20,058 bases of DNA, from the NCBI GenBank assembly GCA_900550525.1, contig URSN01000023.1, positions 1 to 20,058 on the forward strand, written 5' to 3'. Shown in pieces: positions 6,443 through 17,988 of the stretch. The stretch's first letter is position 1; the number at the start of each line of letters is the position of its first letter. The translations under genes and the position numbers were made by a program. Source of the stretch: an uncultured Eubacteriales bacterium (GTDB taxonomy: Bacteria > Bacillota > Clostridia > Christensenellales > CAG-138). Under the pieces are notes generated by a model that saw only the letters and a program-made list of their open reading frames with translations, was not told the DNA's origin and did not search any database.

Positions 6443-8052
6443 GTCCGCAGTCCTCCCGCGTTGGTATAGTCGAGCGTGCCGCGCTCGTTGCGCCGCCGCT
6501 TGCGCAGCACCTGCGGCTCGCGCGACATGGTCTTTGGCGAGACGGGCGTGAGGAACGGCACGCCGCAGGATTTGAGCGAGGCCAGGTACGCCGCCGACAG
6601 CAGCAGCGCGTACATGAGCCCGAGCAGCCCGCCAAGCCACCCCGAGAGCACGAGCAGGATGCGGAAATAGGAGATCGCGTTCTGCATGCGGTAATCCGGT
6701 ATGGTGAAATTCCCAAGGCCTGAGATGGCCACAATGATCAGCACCACCGTGCTGACGATGTTCGCCGCAACGGCCGCCTGCCCGAGGATCAGCCCGCCGA
6801 TGATGCCGACGCTCTGCCCCATCGGCCCCGGCGCGCTGAGGCTCGCCTCGCGCACGAGCTGGAACACGAGCTGCAAAAAGATCATCTCCAGCGCGAGCGG
6901 CAGGAACACCATGTGCCGCGACGAGGCGATGGTGGCGAGGATCTCCTCGCTCAGCATGCCCTGATGGTGCAGCGCCAGCGCGACGAAATATGCCGGCAGG
7001 ATCGTGGAAAAGAACGCGCCGAGGTACCGGACGAGGCGGATGATGGATACGGCGACGGGCCGCAGATAGGCGTCCTCGGCGGAGGTCATGAGCATGAAAA
7101 ACGTCACCGGCATCACGCACGCCTGCGGGCTGCCCTCCACAAGGATGGCCACGTGCCCGTCCATGAGCGCGGAGGCGGTGCGGTCCGGCCGCTCTGTGAT
7201 CAGCGACTGGGAGACGGGCGAATACGGGTGCTCCTCGATGAGCTGCACGAGCATGCCGATGGAGATGATCTTGAGCGTGTCCACGCGCGCGAGACGGCGC
7301 TTGACCTCGTTGACGAGCGTGCGGTTGGCGACGCCCTCGCGATAGGCCACGGCCAGGCGCACGTTGTTCGCCGCGCCCGCATGGCGGAACTCGCACACGA
7401 AGTCGTCCGTCCGGATGATCTTGCGCAGCAGGCTGATGTTGGTGCGGATGTTCTCGGTGAACGCCTCGTGCGGGCCCAATATGACGGTCTCGTTGCGCGG
7501 CTCGGTCACGGTGCGGCCGGGAAAGCCGCGCGTGTCCATGACGATCGCCTGCGCGTCCCCGTCCACCAGAAGGGCGCAGCGCCCCTCGGACACGGCCGTG
7601 CGCACCTCCTCCCAATCCGCCGTCAGCGAAGCGTCCTGCATGGCCAGCACGTGTTCGAGCACGAACTGCGCAAGCGGCGCATCGCCGGCGCCGGAAAGGG
7701 CGCCGCGGCGCATCGCCGGGCGCAGGATGAAATCGTTGATGCGGGCGGCGTCGGCCATGCCGTCGAAGAACGCGACGGCCGCGCGCACGCGCCCACCCAG
7801 CGAAAAGCGGCGCAGGATGAGGTCGGTAGTGATGTCGCGCCGGTACTCGCCGCTGAGCCGGCGCAGGTTTTCCTCCAGCTGCGCGCTGACCGGCGGCACG
7901 GCGCTCTCCCGCCGCGCCGTTTGCCGCGCGCCGGAGCGCCAGCCGCCAAAGAACGGCGGCTCGCCCTGCTCGTTCTCCAGCAGCTCGTATTCGGCCGGCG
8001 GCTCGTCAAAGCGGAGCAGGCGGCGCAGCGGTGCGGCAGTGGCGCGTCTCAT
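6439..8052 (-). CDS. gerA: GerA-family spore germination protein (receptor subunit A)
   Basis: A protein of 537 residues, in the family range. A soluble N-terminal half contains the family hallmark TEPRNETVILGPHEAFTENI and then NISLLRKIIRTDDF. The C-terminal half has several membrane segments, including VTFFMLMTSAEDAYLRP and IIGGLILGQAAVAANIVS. A short basic cytoplasmic tail ends the chain. The A subunit sits in the inner spore membrane with GerB and GerC. ATG 8052 is the only reasonable start because an in-frame TGA lies just upstream, yet no good Shine-Dalgarno is visible. The gap to ppdK is about 30 bases. I saw no convincing SigG-type promoter there, although the operon should be forespore-expressed if it behaves like its relatives. 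Confidence 0.92.
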   Translation of the reverse strand: MRRATAAPLRRLLRFDEPPAEYELLENEQGEPPFFGGWRSGARQTARRESAVPPVSAQLEENLRRLSGEYRRDITTDLILRRFSLGGRVRAAVAFFDGMADAARINDFILRPAMRRGALSGAGDAPLAQFVLEHVLAMQDASLTADWEEVRTAVSEGRCALLVDGDAQAIVMDTRGFPGRTVTEPRNETVILGPHEAFTENIRTNISLLRKIIRTDDFVCEFRHAGAANNVRLAVAYREGVANRTLVNEVKRRLARVDTLKIISIGMLVQLIEEHPYSPVSQSLITERPDRTASALMDGHVAILVEGSPQACVMPVTFFMLMTSAEDAYLRPVAVSIIRLVRYLGAFFSTILPAYFVALALHHQGMLSEEILATIASSRHMVFLPLALEMIFLQLVFQLVREASLSAPGPMGQSVGIIGGLILGQAAVAANIVSTVVLIIVAISGLGNFTIPDYRMQNAISYFRILLVLSGWLGGLLGLMYALLLSAAYLASLKSCGVPFLTPVSPKTMSREPQVLRKRRRNERGTLDYTNAGGLRT

Positions 8053-8082
8053 CCGTCACAGTATCTGCCGCCCGGCGGGAAA

Positions 8083-10809
<2,727 letters not shown>

Positions 10810-10857
10810 TGTTTTGCCCTCCTCCTGTTCTGCAAGCCAGATTTTCTTCCGCAGCCT

Positions 10858-10886
10858 ATTATAAGCAATCGCCGCGCAGTTTGCAA
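10858..10886 (-). promoter_or_regulatory. SigA-type promoter for ppdK
   Basis: On the minus strand TTGCAA (10886-10881) and a perfect TATAAT (10863-10858) are separated by exactly 17 bases. Transcription would start near 10851, about 40 bases before the TTG start of ppdK. The setting is an AT-rich gap of 156 bases (10810-10965) in an otherwise very GC-rich window. Confidence 0.7.
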
Positions 10887-10897
10887 TAAAAATTGCA
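10882..10897. repeat. Inverted repeat overlapping the ppdK -35 element
   Basis: TGCAAT (10882-10887), four A, then ATTGCA (10892-10897) form a perfect hyphenated palindrome. It covers most of the -35 hexamer of the ppdK promoter. This is where a repressor or activator site would sit, but no regulator is identified. Confidence 0.4.
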
Positions 10898-10965
10898 GAA
10901 TAAAATCGGCAAAGGCACTATTAAATTTTTTGTCATCGTAATTTCCGATTGAAAGCGCAAAATTT

Positions 10966-11706
10966 TCAGTGGAACGTCTCTAAAAATGCAAGAGTTCTTG
11001 CAGCATAATCGAGCGAACGGGACGCGAGACCCGTCAAAAACGGCTTGAGTTCGGCGCGCAGCCCCTCCGTCAGGCGCACGCGGCCCAGCTCCGTATCCGG
11101 CAGCAGCAGCATGCGGCGCATGGCCTCCAGCGCGGTCTTGCCGATCTCGGACGCGCCGGATGCGCAGGCGGCGCAGACCGCGCCCCCCGCCTGCGCCGAC
11201 GCATACACGTGCGCGTCCGCGCGCAGGTCGCGCCCGCAGCGCGCGCAGGCCGTGATGGAAGGGCAGTAGCCGATGGCGTTGAGGTAGCGCAGCAGATAGC
11301 AGAGGAACAGGTCGATCGGGTCCTGCTGGCCATAGGCGAGGAAGGAGAGCGCATGGTACAGCAGTGAAAACAGCGGCCGGTTCGGCTCGCGCTCCTGCAC
11401 GGCCTCGTGGGCGAGCTGAAGCATCGCCGAGCCGAAGGCAAAGCGGTCGATGTCCTCGCGGATGGGGAAAAAGCTCTCCGCAATGGCGCACTGGTTGACC
11501 GTATACTTGTCGCGCCCGGCAAAGAGCTCAAACTCGCCGTATACGAACGGCTGCGCGGCCGGCAGCAGCGGGCTGGCCGGACGGCGGCAGCCGCGCGCCT
11601 TTGCGTCGATGCGCCCGTGTTCGATGGTAAAGATGCTCAGGATCCTGTCGCTCTCGCGGTAATTGACATAGCGCGTCACGATCCCGGTGGCACAGATGAC
11701 CGGCAT
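10966..11706 (-). CDS. recO: DNA repair protein RecO
   Basis: A protein of 246 residues. The N-terminal OB-fold contains TGIVTRYVNYRESDRILSIFT and the typical EHGRIDAKARGCRRP. A helical domain follows, and a zinc-binding element has Cys154, Cys157, Cys178 and Cys181 in CxxC pairs. RecO loads RecA onto SSB-coated single-stranded DNA with RecR in recombinational repair. It is the last gene of the yqfC-recO operon. Its start lies inside the end of yqzL (31-base overlap), with GGGGAAGGGA just before ATG 11706. No clear intrinsic terminator follows. Confidence 0.95.
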   Translation of the reverse strand: MPVICATGIVTRYVNYRESDRILSIFTIEHGRIDAKARGCRRPASPLLPAAQPFVYGEFELFAGRDKYTVNQCAIAESFFPIREDIDRFAFGSAMLQLAHEAVQEREPNRPLFSLLYHALSFLAYGQQDPIDLFLCYLLRYLNAIGYCPSITACARCGRDLRADAHVYASAQAGGAVCAACASGASEIGKTALEAMRRMLLLPDTELGRVRLTEGLRAELKPFLTGLASRSLDYAARTLAFLETFH

Positions 11707-11840
11707 TCCCTTCCCCGTTCCCCGGCCGCGCGGTCCCGCTGCGCCGCGCTGAGCGCCCGGTACAGCAGGTATGCGCCGATCTCCCCGGTGTCCTCAAACC
11801 GCTGCCAGAGGCGGCGGCTGTCATGCGTATCCCGCTTCAT
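11676..11840 (-). CDS. yqzL: YqzL-like small protein
   Basis: A protein of 54 residues. The core LWQRFEDTGEIGAYLLYRAL resembles the short YqzL family, whose Bacillus subtilis gene occupies the same place between era and recO. ATG 11840 is preceded by GGAGG with an eight-base spacer. The frame continues open upstream through era, so a longest-frame caller would give a false long gene ending at the same stop; the ribosome site and the homology fix the short form. It overlaps recO by 31 bases. Its function is unknown. Confidence 0.75.
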   Translation of the reverse strand: MKRDTHDSRRLWQRFEDTGEIGAYLLYRALSAAQRDRAAGERGRECRSSVPPGS

Positions 11841-11919
11841 CTGGTTCGCCTCCGCCCATAGTATGGCGGCGGCAGCGCGCGCGCATGAAGCGAAAAATCT
11901 GCCACGGCCCGTGCAGCGC

Positions 11920-12813
11920 TCACTCGTAGCCGAGCTCGTGCAGCACGCCCTGGCGGTTGCGCCAGTCCTCCTTGACCTTGACGTGGAGCTGCAGGTTGAC
12001 CCGGCAGCCGAGCATGCGCTCCATATCCGCGCGCGCGGCCGTGCCGATGCGCCTGAGCATGGCACCGCCCCGGCCGATGAGGATGCCCTTGTGCGACTCA
12101 CGCTCGCAGTAGACCGTGGCGAACACGTCCATAAGGCCGCCGCCCTCGCGCATGGCCATGCGCTCCACCGCGACGCCGACGCCGTGCGGCACCTCCTCGC
12201 GCAGCGATTCGAGCGCCTTTTCCCGCACCATTTCCGCGCAGATGACGCGCTCGGGCTGGTCGGTGACCATATCGTCCGGGAAATACTGCGGGCCCTCCGG
12301 CATCGCCGCAAGCAGCGCCGCCTCGAGCGCGTCGAGCCCCTCGCCCGTTTTGGCGGAGCCGCAGAACACCGTGCGAAACAGCCCGCGCCCGCACAGCGCC
12401 GCGCGCGCCTGCTGCGCCGCGCTCTCCGGCGCGGCGTCGCACTTGTTGACCAGCGCAAACAGCGGCGCCTTCACGCGCGCGAGGCGCTCCAGGATGCGCT
12501 CGTCCCGCTCGCGCACGCCCTGCTGCGCGTCGGATACGAACAGCACGGCCTCCACGTCGCTCAGCGCCTCCGTGGCGACCTTCTGCATGTATTCGCCCAG
12601 GCGGTTTTTCGGCGTGGTCATGCCGGGCGTATCCAGAAATACGATCTGGCTGCCCTCGCGCGTGAGCACGCCGAGGACGCGGTTGCGCGTGGTCTGCGCC
12701 CGGTCGGACACGATGGCGACCTTCTGCCCCACAAAACGGTTGAGCAGCGTGCTCTTGCCGGCGTTGGGGCAGCCGATGAGCGAGACGAAGCCGGAGCGGT
12801 AGCCCCCGCTCAT
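11920..12813 (-). CDS. era: GTPase Era
   Basis: A protein of 297 residues with G1 GCPNAGKS (14-21), switch region QTTRNR, G3 DTPGM and G4 NKCD. A C-terminal KH RNA-binding domain includes SHKGILIGRGGAMLRRIG. Era binds the 3' end of 16S rRNA and helps assemble the small ribosomal subunit. ATG 12813 is the right start: it overlaps the cdd stop by ATGA and has GGAGG eight bases upstream. A longer reading from 12891 adds 26 unrelated residues. About 80 bases separate it from yqzL, with no obvious element there. Confidence 0.96.
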   Translation of the reverse strand: MSGGYRSGFVSLIGCPNAGKSTLLNRFVGQKVAIVSDRAQTTRNRVLGVLTREGSQIVFLDTPGMTTPKNRLGEYMQKVATEALSDVEAVLFVSDAQQGVRERDERILERLARVKAPLFALVNKCDAAPESAAQQARAALCGRGLFRTVFCGSAKTGEGLDALEAALLAAMPEGPQYFPDDMVTDQPERVICAEMVREKALESLREEVPHGVGVAVERMAMREGGGLMDVFATVYCERESHKGILIGRGGAMLRRIGTAARADMERMLGCRVNLQLHVKVKEDWRNRQGVLHELGYE

Positions 12814-13223
12814 GTGAGGTTCCTCCCGCCGAACGCATGCGGCAGCAGCGCGCCGAGCGTCGTCAGCTCCGCCTCGCCGGCCGCGCCGCACACGGCCACG
12901 GGCATCTGCGGGGCGCAGATCTCAGAAAGCGCCTGCCGGCACACGCCGCACGGGTAGGCCGGCCGCTCGCCGCTGCACGCCACGGCCAGCGCGTCGAACG
13001 AGCGCGCGCCCTGATACACGGCTGTGAACAGCGCCGTGCGCTCGGCGCAGTTGGCGACCGAATACGCCGCGTTCTCGATGTTGCAGCCCAGGTAATACTG
13101 CCCGTCGGAGGCGCGCAGGCAGGCGCCGACGCGAAAGCCCGAATACGGCGCATAGGCGCGCTCGCGCGCCGCACAGGCGAGCGAGAGCATGTGCATCAGC
13201 TCGTTATGGTCCACCGTGTTCAT
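12810..13223 (-). CDS. cdd: Cytidine deaminase
   Basis: A protein of 137 residues, the size of the small homotetrameric enzymes. The zinc site shows as NCAERTAL (Cys59-Ala-Glu61, with Glu as proton shuttle) and PCGVCRQ (Cys92, Cys95). YSGFRVGACL and GCNIENAAY are substrate-binding stretches. It converts cytidine and deoxycytidine to uridine and deoxyuridine for pyrimidine salvage. It overlaps ybeY and era by ATGA at each end, so dgkA, which sits upstream of it in Bacillus subtilis, has no room here. Confidence 0.95.
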   Translation of the reverse strand: MNTVDHNELMHMLSLACAARERAYAPYSGFRVGACLRASDGQYYLGCNIENAAYSVANCAERTALFTAVYQGARSFDALAVACSGERPAYPCGVCRQALSEICAPQMPVAVCGAAGEAELTTLGALLPHAFGGRNLT

Positions 13224-13687
13224 CCCTTTTCCGGCTCCTTTTCTCTGATCTCAAGGCCCAGTTCCTTCATGATCTCCCGCTGGCGGGCGCGCATCTGCTC
13301 CTCCTGCGGCGCGGTCATATGGTCAAAGCCCAGCAGGTGCAGCGTGCCGTGCACCGCAAGGAACGCCAGCTCCCGCTCGAGCGGATGGCCGTAGCGCTCC
13401 GCCTGTTCCGCCGCGCGCGACAGGCACACGGCCAGGTCCCCCAGGTACCCGTCCGGCGGCGCGGCGATGGCCTCGCCCTCCGACGCCGGGAAGGAGAGCA
13501 CGTCCGTCACGCTGTCCACGCCGCGGTAGGCGGCGTTGAGACGGCGGATCTCGCCGGCGGTGACGAGCAGCACCGTCACGCCGCCCGTGCACTTCTGGCA
13601 GCGCAGCGCCGCTTCCACGCCGCGCGCGATCCACGTCCGCTCCTGCTGCGAGGGCGAGAGGCCCTCCTGCGCGCACACGTCGATCAT
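13220..13687 (-). CDS. ybeY: Endoribonuclease YbeY (rRNA maturation factor)
   Basis: A protein of 155 residues. The metal site is HGTLHLLGFDH (His113, His117, His123). The TDVLSFP stretch of the family is also present. YbeY is implicated in 16S rRNA 3' end processing and ribosome quality control, which suits its place beside era. Its start overlaps the pgpH stop and its stop overlaps the cdd start, both by four bases. Confidence 0.96.
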   Translation of the reverse strand: MIDVCAQEGLSPSQQERTWIARGVEAALRCQKCTGGVTVLLVTAGEIRRLNAAYRGVDSVTDVLSFPASEGEAIAAPPDGYLGDLAVCLSRAAEQAERYGHPLERELAFLAVHGTLHLLGFDHMTAPQEEQMRARQREIMKELGLEIREKEPEKG

Positions 13688-15837
13688 GGCTCATCCTCCT
13701 CCTCGTCCGGATAGCGCACGCGGCCGTGCAGGATGCCGGAGAAGGTCAGCAGGAAGCTCTTTTCGACCTTGGCAAGCTCCTGAAGGGTGATCGGGCAATC
13801 GGCAAACTGCCCGTCGTCGATCTTGCCGCGGACGACCTTGTGCACCATCTCCGCCATCTGCTCGGCCGTGGCCTCGCCCAGGGAGCGGACGGCGGCCTCG
13901 CAGCTGTCCGCAAGCATGACGATCGCGCTCTCACGCGTGGACGGGCGCGGGCCCGGATAGCGGAAGGCCGCCTCCTCCACGGCCTGGCCGTCCTGTTTGG
14001 CCTTGTAATAGAAATAGGCGACGAGCGTGGTGCCGTGATGCTCCGCCACGATGGCGCGCACCGCGGCCGGAACGCGGTGCTTTTGCAGCAGCGTCTCCGC
14101 GTCGCGCTGGTGCGCGATGATGATCTCCGCGCTCTCGGCGGGCGGCAGCGTATCGTGCACGTTCCGGCCGTCGGTCTGGTTCTCGGAAAAATAGGAGGGG
14201 CGGCGCAGCTTGCCCACGTCGTGATAGTTCGCCCCGGCGCGCGCAAGCAGCGCGTTGGCGCCGATCGCCTCCGCCGCAGCCTCCGCAAGCGTCGCGGCCA
14301 TCATCGAATGATGAAACGTGCCGGGCGCGGCGGTCATGAGCTTGCGCAGCAGCGGATGGTTGCCGTTGAGCAGCTCGTGCAGCCGCGCGGGCGTCACCAC
14401 GTCGAACGCGTTCTCCCAGAGCGAGAGCATCCCGACGCAGAACACCGCGAGCACCACCGGCGGCAGCAGCACCAGGCCCGTATGCACGAGCGTCTCATTG
14501 AACGGCCGCCCCAGCATCGCGCAGCCGGCGAGCACCACGACGGCGCTCACGCCGCCGCAGGCCGCGCCCGCCGCGATGAGCGAACCGCGCCGCTCGTCGC
14601 CGGTGGCGACGAGGATGGCGGCCTGACCGCCCCGCAGCGACGCACACAGCGCCAGCAGCGACGCGCTGCCGAGCATGCCGCTGCCGTTGCCGCCGGCCAT
14701 GAGCGCAAACGCGAGCGAGAGCAGCACGTTGACCGCCTGCGCCGCCTGGCGCGAGAGCAGCGCCGCGCACAGCAGCACAGCCAGCAGCGCCGGCGTGACG
14801 CGCGGGTCGAGCAGGAAGCACAGCCACTCCAGCAGGAGCGACAGGCCCACGATCAGCAGCAGCATGAGCATCTGCCGGCTCGATGCGAGCAGCTGCGGTA
14901 GCGCGCGGCACAGATACCAGCCGAACAGCGCGTAGGCGGCCAGCAGCGCGCACGCGACGCCGAGGGAGAACAGGCCGTTGTCATTGAGCCCGCGGACGAG
15001 GCCGAGCGCGGTGAGCGTCTCATACTGGCCGCTGGTGACCGTCTCCCCCTCCTCCACGATGACGGAGCCGCGCGAGATCACGACCGGCGTCACGGTGTTG
15101 GCGGCGAGCTCCTTTGCCCGCGCGGTGGCCTCCTCGTCCGGCAGCAGCGTCGGCTGGAGATACCGGTCGTAGAGCAGCTCGCCCAGCTCCTTGAGCCGGG
15201 TGGGGAGCGTGGTGATCTGAAGCTCGCGCAGGATGGACGCATAGGCGGAATCGCGCTCCGCCTCCGCCAGCCCGCTGGTGAGCCGCTCGGTCAGCTTTGG
15301 CACCACGATCTCCTTGAGGCGCAGCAGCTCCTCGTCCGTTGCGGAGAGCAGCGCATAGCCGAGCGCGGCGTCCGTAAGCGGCAGGGGCAGCCCGGAGAGC
15401 ATGCGCAGCAGCTCGTCCTGCGCGATGACCACCTGCCAGGAGCGGTCGTCCTCCAGCGGCGTGCCGTCGGCCGCCTGCGGCGCGGACGCGGTGCGCAGCG
15501 ACGCCGCCTCGGCGCGCAGCCCGTCCAGCGCGGCAAAGAACGCTTCCGCGTCGGAAACGAGCGAATCGGCCAGCGTCTCGTCGAGCGAATAGACCGTCTC
15601 CACGGCGTTGCGGGCCGCCTGGCGGCGCGCCTCCGTCGCGGCGGCGTCCTCCGTCTCGCGCGGGGCGCGGATCGTCTCCGGCGCCGGCATGCCGATGGAT
15701 ACGCTGTATTTGCGCTGCGACAGGGAGGTCAGCGCGACCAGCGCGTTGAGCGCGAACAGCGCGGCCAGCAGCAACAGGCCGATGAGCTGCCCGGCGCTGC
15801 GCAGGCGCAGCTTTTTCTTCCTGCGGTCGGTCGCCAC
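13684..15837 (-). CDS. pgpH: 7TM-HD cyclic-di-AMP phosphodiesterase (PgpH family)
   Basis: A protein of 717 residues. A first membrane helix (about 15-36) is followed by a large extracytoplasmic 7TMR-HDED domain up to about 280. A block of hydrophobic helices runs to about 490, and a cytoplasmic HD domain comes last. HD residues are visible: FHHSMM (His509/His510), YHDVGK (His539, Asp540), AHQRD and AEHHG. Family members hydrolyse c-di-AMP, affecting potassium, osmotic and cell-wall homeostasis. The start is GTG at 15837 with AGGAGG seven bases upstream. The gene starts 12 bases after the phoH stop. Confidence 0.93.
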   Translation of the reverse strand: MATDRRKKKLRLRSAGQLIGLLLLAALFALNALVALTSLSQRKYSVSIGMPAPETIRAPRETEDAAATEARRQAARNAVETVYSLDETLADSLVSDAEAFFAALDGLRAEAASLRTASAPQAADGTPLEDDRSWQVVIAQDELLRMLSGLPLPLTDAALGYALLSATDEELLRLKEIVVPKLTERLTSGLAEAERDSAYASILRELQITTLPTRLKELGELLYDRYLQPTLLPDEEATARAKELAANTVTPVVISRGSVIVEEGETVTSGQYETLTALGLVRGLNDNGLFSLGVACALLAAYALFGWYLCRALPQLLASSRQMLMLLLIVGLSLLLEWLCFLLDPRVTPALLAVLLCAALLSRQAAQAVNVLLSLAFALMAGGNGSGMLGSASLLALCASLRGGQAAILVATGDERRGSLIAAGAACGGVSAVVVLAGCAMLGRPFNETLVHTGLVLLPPVVLAVFCVGMLSLWENAFDVVTPARLHELLNGNHPLLRKLMTAAPGTFHHSMMAATLAEAAAEAIGANALLARAGANYHDVGKLRRPSYFSENQTDGRNVHDTLPPAESAEIIIAHQRDAETLLQKHRVPAAVRAIVAEHHGTTLVAYFYYKAKQDGQAVEEAAFRYPGPRPSTRESAIVMLADSCEAAVRSLGEATAEQMAEMVHKVVRGKIDDGQFADCPITLQELAKVEKSFLLTFSGILHGRVRYPDEEEDEP

Positions 15838-15849
15838 GGCGATCCCTCC

Positions 15850-16827
15850 TCAATTCCTGTGCTTTTCGTACTTCTCGTAGGCGCGGATGATGCGCTGCAC
15901 CAGCTCATGCCGCACCACGTCCTTGTGCGTCAGGCGCACGATCTCGATGCCCTCCACGCCCTCGAGCACCTCGAGCGCGTGTACCAGGCCGCTGCGCTTC
16001 TCGCGCGGCAGGTCGATCTGCGTAATGTCGCCCGTGACCACCACGCGCGAGCCCTCGCCAAAGCGGGTCAGGAACATCTTCATCTGCTCGATGGAGCAGT
16101 TCTGCGCTTCGTCGAGGATGATGTAGGCGGAGTTGAGCGTGCGGCCGCGCATATAGGCCAGCGGCGCGACCTCTATGGCGCCGCGCTCGGTCAGCGCGCG
16201 GTATGTCTCAATGCCGAGGAAATCCTGCAGCGCGTCGTAGAGCGGGCGCAGGTAGGGGTCCACCTTCGTTTGCAGATCGCCGGGCAGGAAGCCCAGCTTC
16301 TCCCCCGCCTCGACCGCCGGGCGCGTGAGGATGATGCGGTCGACCTCCTTGTTCTTGAACGCCAGCACCGCCATCGCCACGGCGAGATACGTCTTGCCCG
16401 TGCCCGCCGGGCCGACGCCGAACACCAGCTCGTGCTCGCGCAGCGCCTGCACATACCGCTTCTGGCCGAGCGTCTTGCAGCGCACCTGGCGGCCGCGGCT
16501 CGTGATGGCGACCACGTCGCCCATGATCTCCGGGATCAGCTCCGCATTGCCCTCGCGCGCCAGATCCACCGCATAGCGGATGCGCGAGCGGTTGACCGGC
16601 TCGCCGCGGCGCTGCATGTCCAGCATCGTTTCAAGCACCGTTGCCGTGAGCGCGGTCATCTCCTCGCCGCCCTCGATGCAGAGGCCCTCCTCCGTCGCGG
16701 TGATGCGCGTGCCGGTCTCCTCCTCGATCACGCGCAGGTTCTCGTCGAACACGCCGAACAGGCCGACCAGGTCGTCCATCGCTTCCACGCAGACGATCTG
16801 CGTGGTCTTTTCATTCGTCCCCGCCAT
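15850..16827 (-). CDS. phoH: PhoH family ATPase
   Basis: A protein of 325 residues. Walker A is GPAGTGKT (139-146). LTRPAVEAGEKLGFLPGD is the PhoH signature. Walker B is IILDEAQN with Asp239-Glu240, and VVVTGDITQIDLP follows. PhoH proteins are predicted RNA-linked ATPases of helicase-like fold and commonly sit beside ybeY. ATG 16827 lies inside the end of yqfD (17-base overlap), with GGGAG seven bases before it. Confidence 0.95.
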   Translation of the reverse strand: MAGTNEKTTQIVCVEAMDDLVGLFGVFDENLRVIEEETGTRITATEEGLCIEGGEEMTALTATVLETMLDMQRRGEPVNRSRIRYAVDLAREGNAELIPEIMGDVVAITSRGRQVRCKTLGQKRYVQALREHELVFGVGPAGTGKTYLAVAMAVLAFKNKEVDRIILTRPAVEAGEKLGFLPGDLQTKVDPYLRPLYDALQDFLGIETYRALTERGAIEVAPLAYMRGRTLNSAYIILDEAQNCSIEQMKMFLTRFGEGSRVVVTGDITQIDLPREKRSGLVHALEVLEGVEGIEIVRLTHKDVVRHELVQRIIRAYEKYEKHRN

Positions 16828-17983
16828 GCGGCAGCTCCCTTTCCATGCCGATCGATTCCTCCGTTACGACGCATACAACGGCGATCGTGCATCCTTCCTC
16901 TTCCGTATAGGTGACCGTCTTTTCCACGATCTCGGCGTCCGCCGGAACGCGCAGAAAAGCGCCCTGCTCCGCCTCGTACGCCGCCTGCTCGCGCCGCTCG
17001 GCCTGCGTGAGCGTGCGCGGCGAGAGCACGAGCTCCTCGCACACGCCCTCCACCACGCGCAGCGGGAGCGCCGCGCCGGAAAACATGCCGGCCCGTATGT
17101 CCAAAAGGCGGTACTCCTCATACGGGACCGCGCTTTCAAACAGCTTCCAGCCGCCGATGTACGCCGCGCGGTAGGGCACGCTCCGCCCGCTCGGCTGCAG
17201 CGTCTGCTCCCGCTCCTGCACGGCGGCCTCGGCAAAATAGTAGACGCGCGCGCGCACCTGGCCGAACGCGTGCACGCGCAGCGGCGTCTGCGAATCCTCG
17301 CGCGTCAGGTCGCCCGCGATGAGCACGTCCCCGGCGCGCACCTCGTCGCCCGCGCGAACGAGCGGATTGCCGGCAATGGCCGTCGCGCTGACGATCACGC
17401 CGTCCTTGACGGCGACCACGTCGCAGGGCGTTTCGGGATCGACGGGCGCGGGCGCGGTCCTCGTCTCGACGATCTCGACCGTGAGCACCACCCCGTCGAG
17501 CGAAAGCCCGGCCCAGGCGATGCGCTCGTCCGACGCCATGAGCCGCTCGGCAAGCGCCGGCAGCGAAAGGCCGCTGCGCGGCCGCCCGGCGGACACGCCC
17601 AGCGAGGCGAGCGAGCGCAGCACGGTGCGCTCCGCCACGCGCTCGCAGCCGACCACGCGGATGATGCAGATGCGCGTGGAGAAAAACGCGATGGCGGCCG
17701 CAACGAGCAGCAGGCCGCACAGCAGCGCGCGCCGGCGCATCAGCCGCGCCATGCGGATGGGCAGCCCGCCCCGCCGCAGGATGCGAACGCGGCAGCGGCA
17801 GCCGCCGCACAGCGCGTGCAGCCGGCGAAAATCGCGCGGCCGCAGGCGGCAGCGGCAGACGCCCCTGCCGGAGCGCGCCACATCGCGCACCGGGATGCCG
17901 GCCGCCTGCAGGCGGTTGAGCAGCCGCTCCACGCCGGCGCCTTCGATTTGTATTATAACATACCCTTCAACGGATTGCCACAT
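16811..17983 (-). CDS. yqfD: Sporulation protein YqfD
   Basis: A protein of 390 residues, typical of the family. The N-terminal region VEGYVIIQIEGAGVERLLNRL and a Cys/Arg-rich part (CRCRLRPRDFRRLHALCGGC) precede one membrane helix at about 86-102. A large domain outside follows, with LSLDGVVLTVEIVETR and the conserved CDVVAVKDGVIV. Family members are required for normal sporulation in Bacillus and Clostridia, acting with YqfC in the mother cell. It starts five bases after the yqfC stop; GAGG at the end of yqfC is the likely ribosome site. Confidence 0.92.
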   Translation of the reverse strand: MWQSVEGYVIIQIEGAGVERLLNRLQAAGIPVRDVARSGRGVCRCRLRPRDFRRLHALCGGCRCRVRILRRGGLPIRMARLMRRRALLCGLLLVAAAIAFFSTRICIIRVVGCERVAERTVLRSLASLGVSAGRPRSGLSLPALAERLMASDERIAWAGLSLDGVVLTVEIVETRTAPAPVDPETPCDVVAVKDGVIVSATAIAGNPLVRAGDEVRAGDVLIAGDLTREDSQTPLRVHAFGQVRARVYYFAEAAVQEREQTLQPSGRSVPYRAAYIGGWKLFESAVPYEEYRLLDIRAGMFSGAALPLRVVEGVCEELVLSPRTLTQAERREQAAYEAEQGAFLRVPADAEIVEKTVTYTEEEGCTIAVVCVVTEESIGMERELPHGGDE

Positions 17984-17988
17984 CGCCG

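Noticed and set aside
11407..12957. A 516-codon plus-strand open frame
   Set aside because: It lies opposite recO, yqzL and era and shows only shadow-type composition.
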